From: Galaxea fascicularis
Taxonomy: Eukaryota > Cnidaria > Anthozoa > Scleractinia > Euphylliidae
Assembly (NCBI GenBank): GCA_948470475.1
Contig: OX419335.1
Coordinates: 42,668,025 to 42,732,024, forward strand
Reading direction: 5' to 3'
Length of the DNA stretch: 64,000 nucleotides
Part shown: positions 47,516-59,885 of the stretch, in pieces
How positions within the stretch are numbered: position 1 is the stretch's first letter
Layout: every line of letters starts with the position of its first letter
The notes under the pieces: model-generated
What the model saw: the letters and a program-made list of their open reading frames with translations, nothing else
Told to the model about the DNA's origin: nothing
Databases searched by the model: none
Position numbers and translations under genes: made by a program

Positions 47516-50500
47516 TCATTTGTTCTCTGGCAAAAATCTGCTTAAGAAGTCCACAGGAAGAGGGAAAATAATGGTGGAATTCTTCTCGGCAGAAATGGAT
47601 GTCAGTGTCTGCAAGTAACGCAGCTGAAGAGCAGAAGGAGATTCTGAAATTATGTCAGCAGCTTCCTTTAGTGCACGGGAAGCATTCATTTCTCCCTCAG
47701 CAGCAATCACCTGGAATGACAGTGAACTCAATGTAAGCAAAAGCACATCCAAACCAATCACAAGAAGGCTTTTCTGGTTTGGAACCACCTACAGTTTCGT
47801 ATAAAAATTAACTTTCAGGAAAGAACAACATTTCAGTGACATTGTGACTCCATTTTCAATGTCCAGTGGCACTCAATTCAAGCAAAACTATTTGCATGAT
47901 ACTGCATAACTAAATAAGAAGTATGTTAATCTCAAAAGAACAATTTTCTGACAGTTTATTTTAGCGCATTTGAACTTAAAAATGGTGTCACAATGGCACC
48001 GAAATGTTGTTCTTTCCTATCATTAATTTTTACTTGTCTTTGAAAGCACCTACCCCACAGAAATTCCCCTTAAAGATAACTTCCACTTATTGACGCTATA
48101 GATTGTTAAATTACTAGATTCCAAAATTTACTTTATAACACGAAAGTATCTTTAAGGGGTATAAAAAATTGGGTATGATTAACAGCCTATTTCAATTTTT
48201 AAACTTCCCAGGTGCCGTCATTTTGGATTTAATGACATCAGTTGGTTGCAGCTATTATCAGGAAGTACAAGGTATATAAAGCAGGAAATCTTTTGTGTTA
48301 AACAACAGGACAACCAAATGATGTCAAGAACTCCAAATCATGGTGCCCAGGAAATTAAAAATAGAAATAGATGCCAATTATACCCAATTTCTTGTGCAAT
48401 TAAACCTTATTTGGAATCTACAACTTGGAGGTTCTCTTTAAGCTTCATACTTTCCTTTACAGACAACTCCCACACTTGGAATTTGCAACAAACTTCCACT
48501 AGGAAGGTTACATCATAACACTAAGCCTACTCAACTGGGTGTCACTTTACAACATACACTGTCACCATGTACATGTGGACAGGCAACTGGAATCTGGGTG
48601 TAAGTATACACCGGGTATCCAGGTAAAATACAATTCGGATTTCCCCTATCTAAATAGTCCACACACAAATTCTAGTTTGCCATTCCTTGTATATACAAGC
48701 AATAAAGTCACACTGATTTGGGGCATATTGAGTCTGATTAGATAACATATCCCAAGGTTCTCAATAGAACTTTGAATGTGGCTAAATGTAATTTAGGCTA
48801 AGTTAAAATCAAGCCAATGCTGGTCAGCGGCAGTCAGGGAATTCATGCGCTTTGAGGTGACATACGGGGTTTCTCGAATCGCACGTGCTGGTCGTTTCTG
48901 CTGTGTGAGGTGCTGTTTGTTTTCAAGCAGCAAGCGTTCAGTAGTTCTGCTTTCCCTTCCCTTCCCTTCCCTTCCCTTCCCTTCCCTTCCCTTCCCTTCC
49001 CTTCCCTTCCCTTCCCTTCCCTTCCCTTCCCTTCCCTTCCCTTCCCTTCCCTTCCCTTCCCTTCCCTTCCCTTCCCTTCCCTTCCCTTCCCTTCCCTTCC
49101 CTTCCCTTCCCTTCCCTTCACTTCACTTCCCTCCCTCATTGGTGGATTCGGTAAGTATAGGGTTGGTAAGTATCTCCACTGACTTAGTAAGTGTGATGGT
49201 GCCTGGTGGGTGGTGGCCACTCGCAGAGTTGCCGTGGAGGCCTGTGGCTCTAGGCTCGTTGCTTGCTCCAGATTCACCGCCCACTTTGGCAGGCACCATC
49301 TCCAAGCTCATCCATTGGCGATGAGTTTAAACAGCTGTTACTGTGCTATTTTCAGTTGTAACATTGAAGTTCATTGCTGAAGAGTTCTAAAGAGTTCTAC
49401 TGATCAACACACTTTCATAACTGTAACACTTGCTAATAACACCTGTGACAGGTAACCCTATATCCTATCCTACTGACTGCTTCCTTAATAACATGGTTAA
49501 TTTGTATATTACAACTTATGAAAGACGATCAGGGGCACCCAGCGAGAAACTTCAATGAAATATCTGTTCGGGAGAGTCTACCCGTTCTACGACTTTTGGA
49601 TAATGCATTGCCAAAAGCTACTGATTTCTGAACTAAAACATCACCTAAAATATTTGCAACCAGGGAAATCCAGGGGGAAATAGTCCCTTAGATTTTCGGA
49701 AGGGATATTTTTGCAATTTTTGACTCTTGAAAAGGTCGCCAAGCATTTTCGGGCAAGCAAATAGTTCACAGAGAAGTTCTTCGAAGGTGACATTCAGCTA
49801 GCAATTTCTGAAATGAAGATTTCATTCCCTAAAATTTTCAGGCACTTAAACTTTCAGCTAAGAAATCCGAACAGATCAAATTTTTCTAGCTGATTAAAAC
49901 AACTCTTTAAACAGTCTTTAAATATTACAAGGAGCCTAGAAATATTCCTCAAAGGATTTTTTGCTTAATTTGCTCGTTGGGTGCCCCTGGACGATGCATG
50001 GTGACCCCACAATAACTAATTATCTCTGGGTGGATTTTGCATCACATTTAGTTTTAAAGTCTCGAGATAGAGTTAAAATATGTGTCTAAAATCAAAATAA
50101 TATTTTAATAAAGAGTCCCTGGTCATTACAGTTCGTCATAAACTCTTACCTTGGCCCTTGCATCACGAGTAGCTTCAGCTTCAGCTGCCATGGCCCTTTG
50201 CAACTGCTGAGGAAGACGCACGTCCTTCCTATACATCAACACATATTAAATGAATCTTGTTTGTTAGGGGTCTTTACATAAAATGTATATAAAGCTATTG
50301 TACATGCCACATGTAAAGTGCACTGTTCTATCATAAATCCCATCACCAGATCAGCTGAAAAACTTTGGGATGTCACTCAGCCACACATGCACTGAGATTA
50401 ACACTTTCTGTCCACAACCTTTTTAACACCAAGTTTAATGAACCACCCAACAGTCAAAGACTAAAAGCTCTAATTAAGGGTATTCAGTCATAAATGATGT

Positions 50501-53500
50501 TACTAGCTACCTGTACATCAGGTATGGTCCTCATTTCAATAAGTCTGTTGCTATCTATTTTGTGATGGATATAACGTATAGTGCAATGAACTAAAGTAGT
50601 TCAAAGAAAATAATATAACTTTAAACACTCCTTTCAGTCCAACACCAATCAAGGTTTTCTCAAAAACATTATTAATGAGATCATTTAAGTAAATTCAATT
50701 TCAGTCTGACAGTTCACGAGTGTACACAACAGGAATTATAAATCTTGAGCTCAAAATAAAAACAAGTCATAGACTGTGTTTACTTAACTCTACCTTGCAA
50801 ATCAGCTTAAACCCTGACTAAAATCTTGACTGAAAGTAACACTGACTTACACTTCTACACGTTCCACTTTAACACCCCAGGGATCAGTAGCCTCATCCAG
50901 ATGATTCTGTGAACAAAACAAGACTATTATTGTTTTATTTATAACTTAATGTGTCAACCAAGTTCTACAGTCACTGACCTCTTCAGCTCTTTATATAAAG
51001 TCAGCAAACTGACAAATGCTGATAGCACAGTAAGGAACTGAATTAAAACATCTTCACACCTGCATTGCCCTGCTTATTTCCTCTCGGTCAGCCAAGATTT
51101 CACTGAGATTCTTTGTGCCCAAAAAGTTACGCAAAGTAGTCTGTGCCAACAGACGAGTTGACTGATCAGCTTTTTCCACATTAGTGACTGACATGGTGGG
51201 ATCACTGATTCGGAAATAAACCACAGCATCTACAGCCACTGTGACACTATCCTTTGTCAGAATCTGTGCACAGAAAAGAAACCAGTGCAGAGGGTTAGCT
51301 GGTGATGAATTTAGAGGAAAAGAGATTATTATTCCGCCGCGTCAACAAAAATAATTATTAACAACATCAGTCCCTTCGTGCACAGTTGCCGGCGGCTGAG
51401 CCATTCACAGGTAGCAAAAATTGCCAGTCGCCAGCTGAAAAGGCAAACCCTGACAAGCAACTGATAAGAACTTATGTGAAACAACAAATACACTTTTGAT
51501 TGCCACAATGAAAAACACCAGTTGTTACATCTTTTATAACACTTGCCACAATAATTATATGTTGCTGTGCATTCTTAAGAAGTCTATTTTGCTTTTTAGA
51601 AACATTGCATGATCCCAAATAATTTGTTTCTCCCTGCACAATTAGAATGTTTTCCTGCACCCTGTCAGAAGGCCTGAATATTGCTTACTTGGTAGGGCTA
51701 ACATATTAAGTACCAAATTGCAGATAGAAAATCATATCTTAAAGCCCTGACCTCCATTGATAAGCTGTCTTGCCAACTACAGAAGGATTATAGGTCATTT
51801 TAAATCACAACCATGTTTTGGCGTGGCATTTATTGTGACCAGAACACTAAAAACCGCTGACTGGTTGGCTCAGTTGGTAGAGTTGGTAGAGAGTGCTGGA
51901 CTACTGTGCGGGAGGTCGTGGGTTCAAACCCTGGCCGGACCAACACTTAGGGTCTTTAAATAACTGAGGAGAAAGTGCTTCCTTTGCAATGACATATGCA
52001 AATGGCTAGACCTTCTAGTCTTCTCGGATAAGGACAATAAAACTGGACGTCCCTTCTCATAGCTCTTACAATTGATTCTGTTGGACGTTAAAGAACCACT
52101 AGGGACATAACGAACCCTGGCTGTGACCACCCCTAGTGCTTGCCTTCTTCCAGCATTTGACTAGGCAGTCTGCTCGTGCATTTGATTATTTATATAGAAA
52201 ATGTGCAATATAAATGTTGATTATTATTATTATTATTATTAAAAGACTAACACAAAGGCATACACTTGCAGGTTTTGAAGATAATGCAAATCAAAAGCTT
52301 AAAAAACCTAAATATTTCTTGTACATGCAATTAACCCAAATGTTATATATTAATATATTTATAAGCAGGTATATTACTTAAAATGAATAGTTTTCTTCAG
52401 CAACATTTCTAATATCTGTGATGTCAAATAATTTTTTTTGTTGCTGAGGTCAGATTTCAAAGGAAAGAACTTTCTGGTTCATGAAAACTTGATCTTTCCT
52501 GTTCTAAAGCATCGCAAAACTGCAAGTTACTTGATATTTAATTTACCATACTTTCTCTAGCTCAGGGTTGTCATTACAGGCTGGGAATTTCCCAAAAAAA
52601 TACCAAGTTAGATCCACCACTACTGGGATAGAGAAACACATACCCACCCATTTAACAACTAACTTTGAAGTGGCTTCCTAAAGCACATGTCCAAAGACAC
52701 GAAACACAAATCATGAGCAGGAGAGTGATACCTCAAAAGACAGCACATGTACCGTTCTGAGTTTAAGGGAATGTACCAAGTTTTGCTGCTCTAATGCCCT
52801 TAAGTGTGACCCAATGACACAACAAACCACAACTACAAGGAATACCGTAAACACTCGTGTATAAGCCGCACTCTTTTACCCCAAATTTGGCCTCAAAAGT
52901 CATGCTGCGGCTTATCTACGAGACCATCTTCATTGGGAAGTCATAAATACCTCTTAAGACTTCGATAAATAAAATAATATACATCAAACTGAAACCTGTT
53001 GTGTTGTTCATTGCTGTTGCTAGAAGTGGTGGCTCCTAAAGGAGTCGTTTGTTTCTTTAGATTCAATCAACGAATCTTCTTCGTTAGAAGCTCCTTTAAG
53101 TGACCAATTTTCGCTTTGCTAGAGCAACTAAACTCCAGCCGGCATCGAATTTCCATATTTCCTCCGCACAGTTGCTTGCAATGCTGTCAGCCGCCAATCA
53201 AATTGATGCTGATCTCTCCACAACGAACGAGAAAATACCATGCCATTCGGCATGTTCACAGTGTTTTCTTCTCTGTACTGGTGCCTAGTCCTCTCTTTAC
53301 CCAAATGCCTGGTTACTTAGCTGTTGCTCATTTCATGCTATCTTCGGTCTTGAAAATGCCTTTTAAAATGCGGTTGAAATCTTAATAAAAGAGCTTCTTT
53401 ATTCTGGGATATTGAAATTTTGCATCCAGAAAAGGTATGAAGAGTAAGACTTAACAGTAAAAAGCATTCAAATTCGCCCAATAAGTTCGCTTAATGTTTA

Positions 53501-56500
53501 CCACAAACTAAGCTTGCACATACGAGGCATCAAACTTCATTCATTGACTTTTTTAAAGTTTATTTTTTCTCAAAATCGAGTACCAAAGTTGGGGGTGCGG
53601 CTTATCTACGAGTGCGGCTTATACACGCGGTTTTACGGTATATAAAGTTCTTATCTACCTCCTGGGGTGGCACATCAAATGACACTGTGCGGAGATCAAC
53701 TTTCTGGTATGAATCAATGCAGGGCAGAATAAAGAACAATCCTGGAGAAAAAGAAATTCACAACTTCATTAAATTCAAGGTTGCCCGCATTCTGAAAAGA
53801 ATTTAAATTTAAATTTGAATTTATTGGCTTTAACTTATTTGTGAATATTTGTTGTAATATTATTATTATTGACTATTTATTAAGCAATTTCACATCAAAG
53901 ATTGAATAAAATTTTTACCATTGCCATGGATGGTTTTCAGGGGCAAATTCACGGGAAAATCAGCCAATTCACAGGAAATTTCAGGGGACAAACTTCATTG
54001 AGAACAATCAGTAAAAATCAGCCGATTTCATTGGAATTTTTTGACAATTTTCGCTTAAATCAATCAAATTTGTGTTGACATGACCAGAGTTGCTTAATGT
54101 TTTTTTTTAACAGAGATAATCTTGCTATTTTCAACAATTTGTTCAGGAAATGCACCAATGGCAAGGTGTTTGACATCATGGCCAGTGCCCAGCTTTTCAC
54201 AACATTAATCTAAGAACACCTGGTAGTTTTGGGACATTGTTTACTGATTGCAGTGACGAAATTTCAAGTTAAATTTGGAAGTTTGTGGTGAATAAAACAA
54301 GTCTAATAGCCAAGATAAGTATCAAATATGTTTTGTCGAGATGTATTTGGTAATATTTCTGGTGGATTTCATGATATTTTGCATTTTGGGGGGAAATTTC
54401 ACGGATTTACCTGAATTTCGCAGGTCCATGACTGCGCAAAATATTAGAAGCCCTGTGTATGATGAATCAGTATCAATATATTGATATATATGTTTAGCAT
54501 GTTACCGGGTCCTTTTGCTCCTCCTGACATCAGCCGCCCAAGACGGAAAATCACTGCTCTCTCATATTCCTGCACAATCTGCAAAATTTAATTCAAAGGG
54601 GTTAACTCATGAATCAAGAAATCAATACTACAACTAGCCTGCGTGGCAGGTGCTAGAAAGGGGAAGGGAGAAGGGAGAGGAAGCGCCTGCAGCTAACCCG
54701 TTGTTTATTTTGTCTTTCTCATTCGCTGACGAATGAAAAATTGCCATTGGTTTGTTTTTAATTATGCGTCAATCATTGTCTGATACAACCTTCTGATTGG
54801 TCGAGATGTTTTGGAAGCCATTTGAGAATGAAAATCAAGATGGCTGACATTTGACAGGCAGACGGTCGTGGATGTTAACCGTTTGCATATTAATGAAGGG
54901 GTGAGACAAAATAAACAATGGGCTGGCTGCAGGCACTTCCTCTTCCCCTCTCCCTCGCTCCGCACGTTTTGCGCGCGCCCAATTCTCCCCTCTCCCTTCC
55001 CCTTTCTAGCGCCTGCCACACAGGCTATACTACAATGAAAAGGGGAAACATTAAGTTTAGAGGTTGGAAGGTTTTACCTTTACTTTCACATATACTTTAA
55101 TGAGCACATCAAACTTTTTTTTTCTTTATTGGCCATTTATATTAACGGTGCACACTAAGTTTAGTTAAAGGGGAGAAACCCATAAAACTGTGGCTCAGTA
55201 CACTAATTAACAAATGTGGTTTAGCATTGTCTGTCCTCCTATCGACAATATTTGTCATCACAGTGGTAAAAATGTTGCATGACAAGTTGATGCCAACAGT
55301 GTTGTCTAGACAATTATTGACAACTGCAAATTTGCCAATCAGATTGTGAGATTACTAGCAATATTATTGTGGTAAAAAGTAGAATTGAAAACATCTGAGA
55401 ATAATTTAATTTAATTGTGATTTTCTTCCATAAACCTTGAGCTAGCATGGCCCACATGATTTGTATACCATGGAGACAAAGGTGCCTGCCTACCTTAAGA
55501 CAAAAACACAGTGATATAGGCAGTGTACAAATGACCATGAGGATTGACAGGCCTGTTAGGATGTAATCACAAATGCCTCGTTCTGGTGTTTCACCTGCAA
55601 AATGTTGAAAAACACAAGCTAGCTCAATAAACAACACAAAACATTTAGAATCAAATTCACTATTGGAAGGCCTGCATATCCATTTTCACATATGATGAAG
55701 TTAAGCTTTCTTTCCCCATGCCTCTCTTGTTAACACTTTAAACAGGCTGTACTAATAATACCTCATAACTACCAAATGGACTGCTATGACCAGTAAATGC
55801 AATGAAACTGGTTGCAACACAGAATTTGAGAATGACCAGCTATGGTGCCAGCTTCCCTTAAAACTGAATGAAAACAGACTGTGTTGTTATAAGGGAGTAC
55901 AGGCTTTAAAACAAGACATGCAATTGTTGGAGTGAGAGTTCTAATCGCTGAGCAGTCATAAGTATTCCAATGTGTGGTTCCAGAAAATATCCATACCCCC
56001 CCACGGAAGACTTTTTGATTTGCACCCCCCTCCCCCCAGGATTTTCCGTTCCAGGGGAGTCCTTGTTGACCCCCCCTCCCCTCCGGAATTTCCAGAAGTT
56101 TTGTACTTGTAAAAAAGAAAGGGAATACCAACTCAGTTACGTAAATACGATAGAATTTTATTACAACAGTGTAAACATTAACTTTAACAAAAATATAACG
56201 CTTTGTTAAGTTTATTATCCAGCTAAACTTTTAGCTTCTTCGCCATCAACTTTGCAAATTATGTTTGTGTTGTTTTTGTGTAAGATTATAAGCTTTAACA
56301 TTTGGGTAGCATGTCGACTGTTTCGCGTTTTTGTACAAACCCCGATGAGAACGTTTCACTCGCTTAAACAACTTTGCAAACACTAATAAATAAAACAGAA
56401 ACTTACAAGGTTCCTTTGTCTATACATTTTGTCAGTTTCTTTGGGTTGATCCTTATTTAAGGACCGAAAACTTCACAAGCACACATGTTAACGCAGTAGG

Positions 56501-59500
56501 TTTCGTGAACGTCGTTACGATGTATTAGCCAGGTAGCCAGGCCTTCTGAAGGTCGAACGAAAGTACTTCAAAGCTGGAAGTCTGGGGACAAGACTCCAAT
56601 TGAGACCGCCATTTTGAATGTTTTGAAGAAGAAAGTAGCTTCGGGAGATTGTAGCGCTAGCTAACTCAAAGAAATAAAGAAACATTGAAGCTAATAATAA
56701 GAACTTTATCACAATGGCCAGGAGTACTGACTTTTGTTTTAAAACAACGTATGTAAGTATGTTTTTGTGCTTCAGATCGATCGTATGTTGCTTTCAATGT
56801 TTTGTACATGTTTCGCGACCCTTTGGAAAAGTAGCTCCCCACGAAACCCCCCCCACCCCTCGGAAATTACTGCCTTTTAGCCCCCCGTCCCCCTCGGAAT
56901 TTCCAATGATCTTCCGTGGGGGGGGTATGGATATTTTCTGGAACCACACAATGACCTAATGGTAATTGAACAAAGATAAGTTGCAAAGTTGAAATGTGTG
57001 TTTTTAATATCCTAAAGGAGCACTGTCCCATTACTGCACGTGCACTGAACTTTGAGTTTTCTGTCAGGATATTGCAAATTAAAAAGATGAAAGAAGTAGC
57101 ACAGAACCTTCAAAATTCTGCTTGCATTGTGCTAAGTTGAATTTGATTATTACGTTAAACCATCTCAGAAGTACATAAGTTGTAATTCATGTGAAATTAG
57201 GATTTTTTGGCATTGTTTTAATGTTTCAACACTGATGGCTGGAGGAAAAAGAAGAGGGAACCGCTATGGTGCTGGATGTTGAAGGCTTCTTTCTCCCACC
57301 AGTTTCTGTTAAAGCTCAGATAATAGAGACTTGAAGCACCGACAACAGCAACCGTGGCGGGAGAGGTCACTGAGAAAACCCAATTCATCTAATGCCAGGG
57401 TTTTCATTTGGCGCTCGCCCACTCCCCAATGCGAGTGTCAAGCCCGTCAGCTGAGTGGAAATTGTAGATTAAGCTCTATTTTTGGCTGCTGTAAAGTGAA
57501 ATATATAAATTGAGGCTGAAGCAAAATGATCTGGCCGCTTTGTGTGAAATTCCCTGTTGCCTTCATCCATTTCTAAAGGTAAAGGATGTTTGATCTTATC
57601 TTCACAACTGAAGTTTTATTAAGTACGCAGATAACGTATGCAGTTGTCACTTCACTGGAATAATTTCACAAGAAAATTCAGTACCTTATAGTGTATGTTA
57701 ACTGTTTGGGCTAAGTTCCAAAGCAACAACAGCATCAAATTGGGCCTTTATTTCATTTTATTCTGATCTTTCTCTTCATGTATTCTGACGTAAAATTAAT
57801 GAACAGATGTATCTCAGCAAGGAATGACATCTTGTTGTCGGAATTTGATGACTTGTTTATGTCATAACAGTAAAAATTCTTCATTACCTGCCTTTGCAAT
57901 GACTAATGAAAAGGTGATTTCTGGCCACCTTTAAAGAAGACAACAAAGAAATGGAAGCTAATCAGGAACCTAGAAAATGTGCTATCGTCGCTGCAGTTTT
58001 GGCAAGTGCTTAATATTTATAATTTCCGCTTTCAACTGTGTTGTCTCCCCAGACTTTCCCTCGGTATTCATGTTGCCGTTGCCGTTGCAGGTGCTGGTGC
58101 TTAAAGTCTCTAATAGTGAAAGGAATAAGCAGAATAAACAGTCTGCTCAAGTAATGAAGCTGAATTGTGGACTTGAAATGGATTTTATGAGACCAGGCAA
58201 CATGCTGCAGAACACTAAATTTCGAGTTTTTCCTTTTCTAGATTTGTTAAATCAATCACTTGAGTTGAAATAGTGTAACATCTGAATTTCAGCTTGGACA
58301 GTTGCCCTATATGCGATACAGACATCACTTTGAACAGAGGTGAAGCATCTGCAAAATCATTGTTGATTCCAATAAAATTTTTCGTTGGAGAAACAGTTTG
58401 TCGATCATTTGGCCTTTTCTGATTCATAGTTGTCTGTAAGAGAGTGGAGTTGCATTGACACCAACTAATTTGCATGTTAGTGTCGCAATATGATATGTAA
58501 AATGTGCAATTTTCGCGTTCTAGATACTTTTCTTGTCATTCCTTGGTGTAAACCCAAAGCCTTTGGCATTAGATAAAGTTTCCTCAAGTATTTCCCTGCA
58601 TTTTTTCAAAGATAACAGATGATGTACACACAGGCGCATCATCGGGAAGGTGTCCCTTTAGGACTACCAATGTTACAAGACACTCTCTGGGCTGAAAACA
58701 AAGGAATGAAAGGTATAGTATTGGTTGCCTGTTACCTTAATGCAATTCCCTAAAAAAAAGTAGGTTTGGGAAAACAACCTTGCTATCAAGTGGCAAACAT
58801 AAAAAGGGCAAGATTTTAGCTAAATCATGTATTCTTTCCGTGACTCAAACACTATTCTTGCTCACTGTTTTTGGAACAGGGTGAGTGTGACAGTGATATA
58901 TGAATAGAATTTATAAATGGAGGAGCAAATTAAACTTTTGGTCTATATATAACAAAAAACAGTAACTTTACATTTTACAAGTAATATTAATCGATTCATT
59001 TTTGTGGTTCAACAACTATGAAAGTGTTATCAATTGAAAAGTTCACTTGACCGAAAAATACTTCTCCACGTTTCTGGGAAATAATCCACACCAATGTTAT
59101 GATTGGTGTGAATGTTAATCAATGTTAATCAAGCCTCCTTAAATTATTTAAAGCGGAGTTCCCGTATTAGCTATAGCAAGCCCCGGTTGTTCAAACGTTG
59201 GATAGCGCTATCCACCGGATAAATAACTATCCAGCGGATAAGTATTGGGGAAGCTCATTGCACTATCCACTGGATATATATTTATCCGGTGGATAGCGCT
59301 ATCCAGCCTTCGAACAATCGGGGCCTGCAATAAGCTCTATGCATTCGAAAACTGTTTTTTATCTTTCCTTCTGCAGAAATTGCATCCGGCACCGAATAAG
59401 GATTTTTAGACAAACGGTGCACATCCTGAGAAAGAAAACATTGGAATATTCAATGGTATCAATCACCTGTTATCAGAAAATGTCTGCAGATTAAAAGAAA

Positions 59501-59885
59501 TTTCGCTTCAGTTCAGTTAGCTTATTTTAAGGCGTTGGAAGGAACATTTCACTTCAATCAAGTGTTATCGATTTGAACTAAGTCCAAACATCAACAACCA
59601 GATCTGTAACACAGGCATAGTCTGGCAAGAATAAATCAGAATTCTGTAGTTCAATATTTCTTTAACATCACAAGTTTTCGTCTTTCGTGGGCTTTGGAAA
59701 CCGTGTTGCTATAAGCTCAAATTGCCATCTGTCACAGTTATAAAATCGCTTATTTACTTATTTTATAACAGTTTTGACGCCAATCGAAGAAAAAAGGTAG
59801 TCCTATGATATCGCTTGGGTGCAATTTTTACATTTTCACATCAAATTTATCGAAAAAGTACTAATTTCCTACCTTCCGCTGCCAT
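47516..59885 (-). CDS. STOM: Stomatin (band 7/SPFH protein), 8 coding exons
   Basis: Monotopic membrane scaffold that forms oligomers at the inner leaflet and modulates ion channels and lipid domains. Coding exons, minus order: 59885-59873, 55594-55494, 54578-54506, 53741-53659, 51263-51060, 50906-50851, 50228-50150, 47710-47516. Phases are consistent, giving 267 residues (human 288). Exon 2 encodes the hydrophobic hairpin with Cys-rich SLCFCLK. Exons 3-8 encode the SPFH domain: [111 protein letters not shown] and the C-terminal [19 protein letters not shown]. The 13-bp first coding exon (MAAE plus one base) fits phase and context but is the least certain part. A tandem paralog begins upstream at the window edge. 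Confidence 0.92.
48951..49119 (+). repeat. Long uninterrupted CTTCC microsatellite in stomatin intron 7
   Basis: About 33 copies of the pentamer CTTCC with no interruption, ending in a few CTTCA variants. Because 5 is coprime to 3, every frame on both strands stays open, creating false frames of repeated PSLPF or EGKGR. The minus (template-sense) strand is G-rich. Confidence 0.95.
49530..49989. mobile_element. MITE, 460 bp, TSD GACGAT
   Basis: CAGGGGCACCCAGCGAG at the left, inverted CAGGGGCACCCAACGAG at the right, flanked by GACGAT on both sides (49524-49529 and 49990-49995). It lies in stomatin intron 7. Confidence 0.8.
51862..52241 (+). mobile_element. tRNA-derived SINE with ATT tail
   Basis: The head has TGGCTCAGTTGGTAGAG (A box) and GGGTTCAAACCCTGG (B box and T arm). 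GTTGGTAGA is duplicated inside the D arm, so it cannot fold as a normal tRNA. A 300-bp body with GACGTTAAAGAACC follows, ending in ATT triplets. It lies in stomatin intron 4. Confidence 0.78.
52842..53641. mobile_element. 800-bp transposon ending 17 bp from the stomatin exon 4 donor
   Basis: ATACCGTAAACACTCGTGTA at the left, inverted ATACCGTAAAACCGCGTGTA at the right, followed by TAAGCCGCACTC on both arms. TA borders suggest a Tc1/mariner-type target. No long frame. Confidence 0.8.
54635..55027. mobile_element. MITE, TAGCCTG termini, 393 bp
   Basis: TAGCCTGCGTGGCAGGTGCT at the left and AGCGCCTGCCACACAGGCTA at the right. G/A-rich and C/T-rich arms follow. It lies in stomatin intron 2. Confidence 0.75.
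55972..56949. mobile_element. DNA transposon family A, copy 2 (3-bp TSD AAT)
   Basis: Same inverted termini (GTGTGGTTCCAGAAAATATC and its complement) and near-identical interior to 37486-38779, minus the nested block. Flanked by AAT at 55969-55971 and 56950-56952. It lies in stomatin intron 1. Confidence 0.85.
59180..59324. mobile_element. MITE, GCCCCGG termini, 145 bp
   Basis: GCCCCGGTTGTTCAAACG and, inverted, GCCCCGATTGTTCGAAGG. Both arms carry GGATAGCGCTATCCACCGGA. It lies in stomatin intron 1. Confidence 0.8.

Noticed and set aside
48843..49324. Overlapping repetitive frames up to 159 codons on both strands
   Set aside because: They are translations of the CTTCC microsatellite, whose 5-bp period keeps every frame open; no protein homology.
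57977..58273. 98-codon plus-strand frame in stomatin intron 1
   Set aside because: No homology recognised and no supporting splice structure; antisense to the gene.
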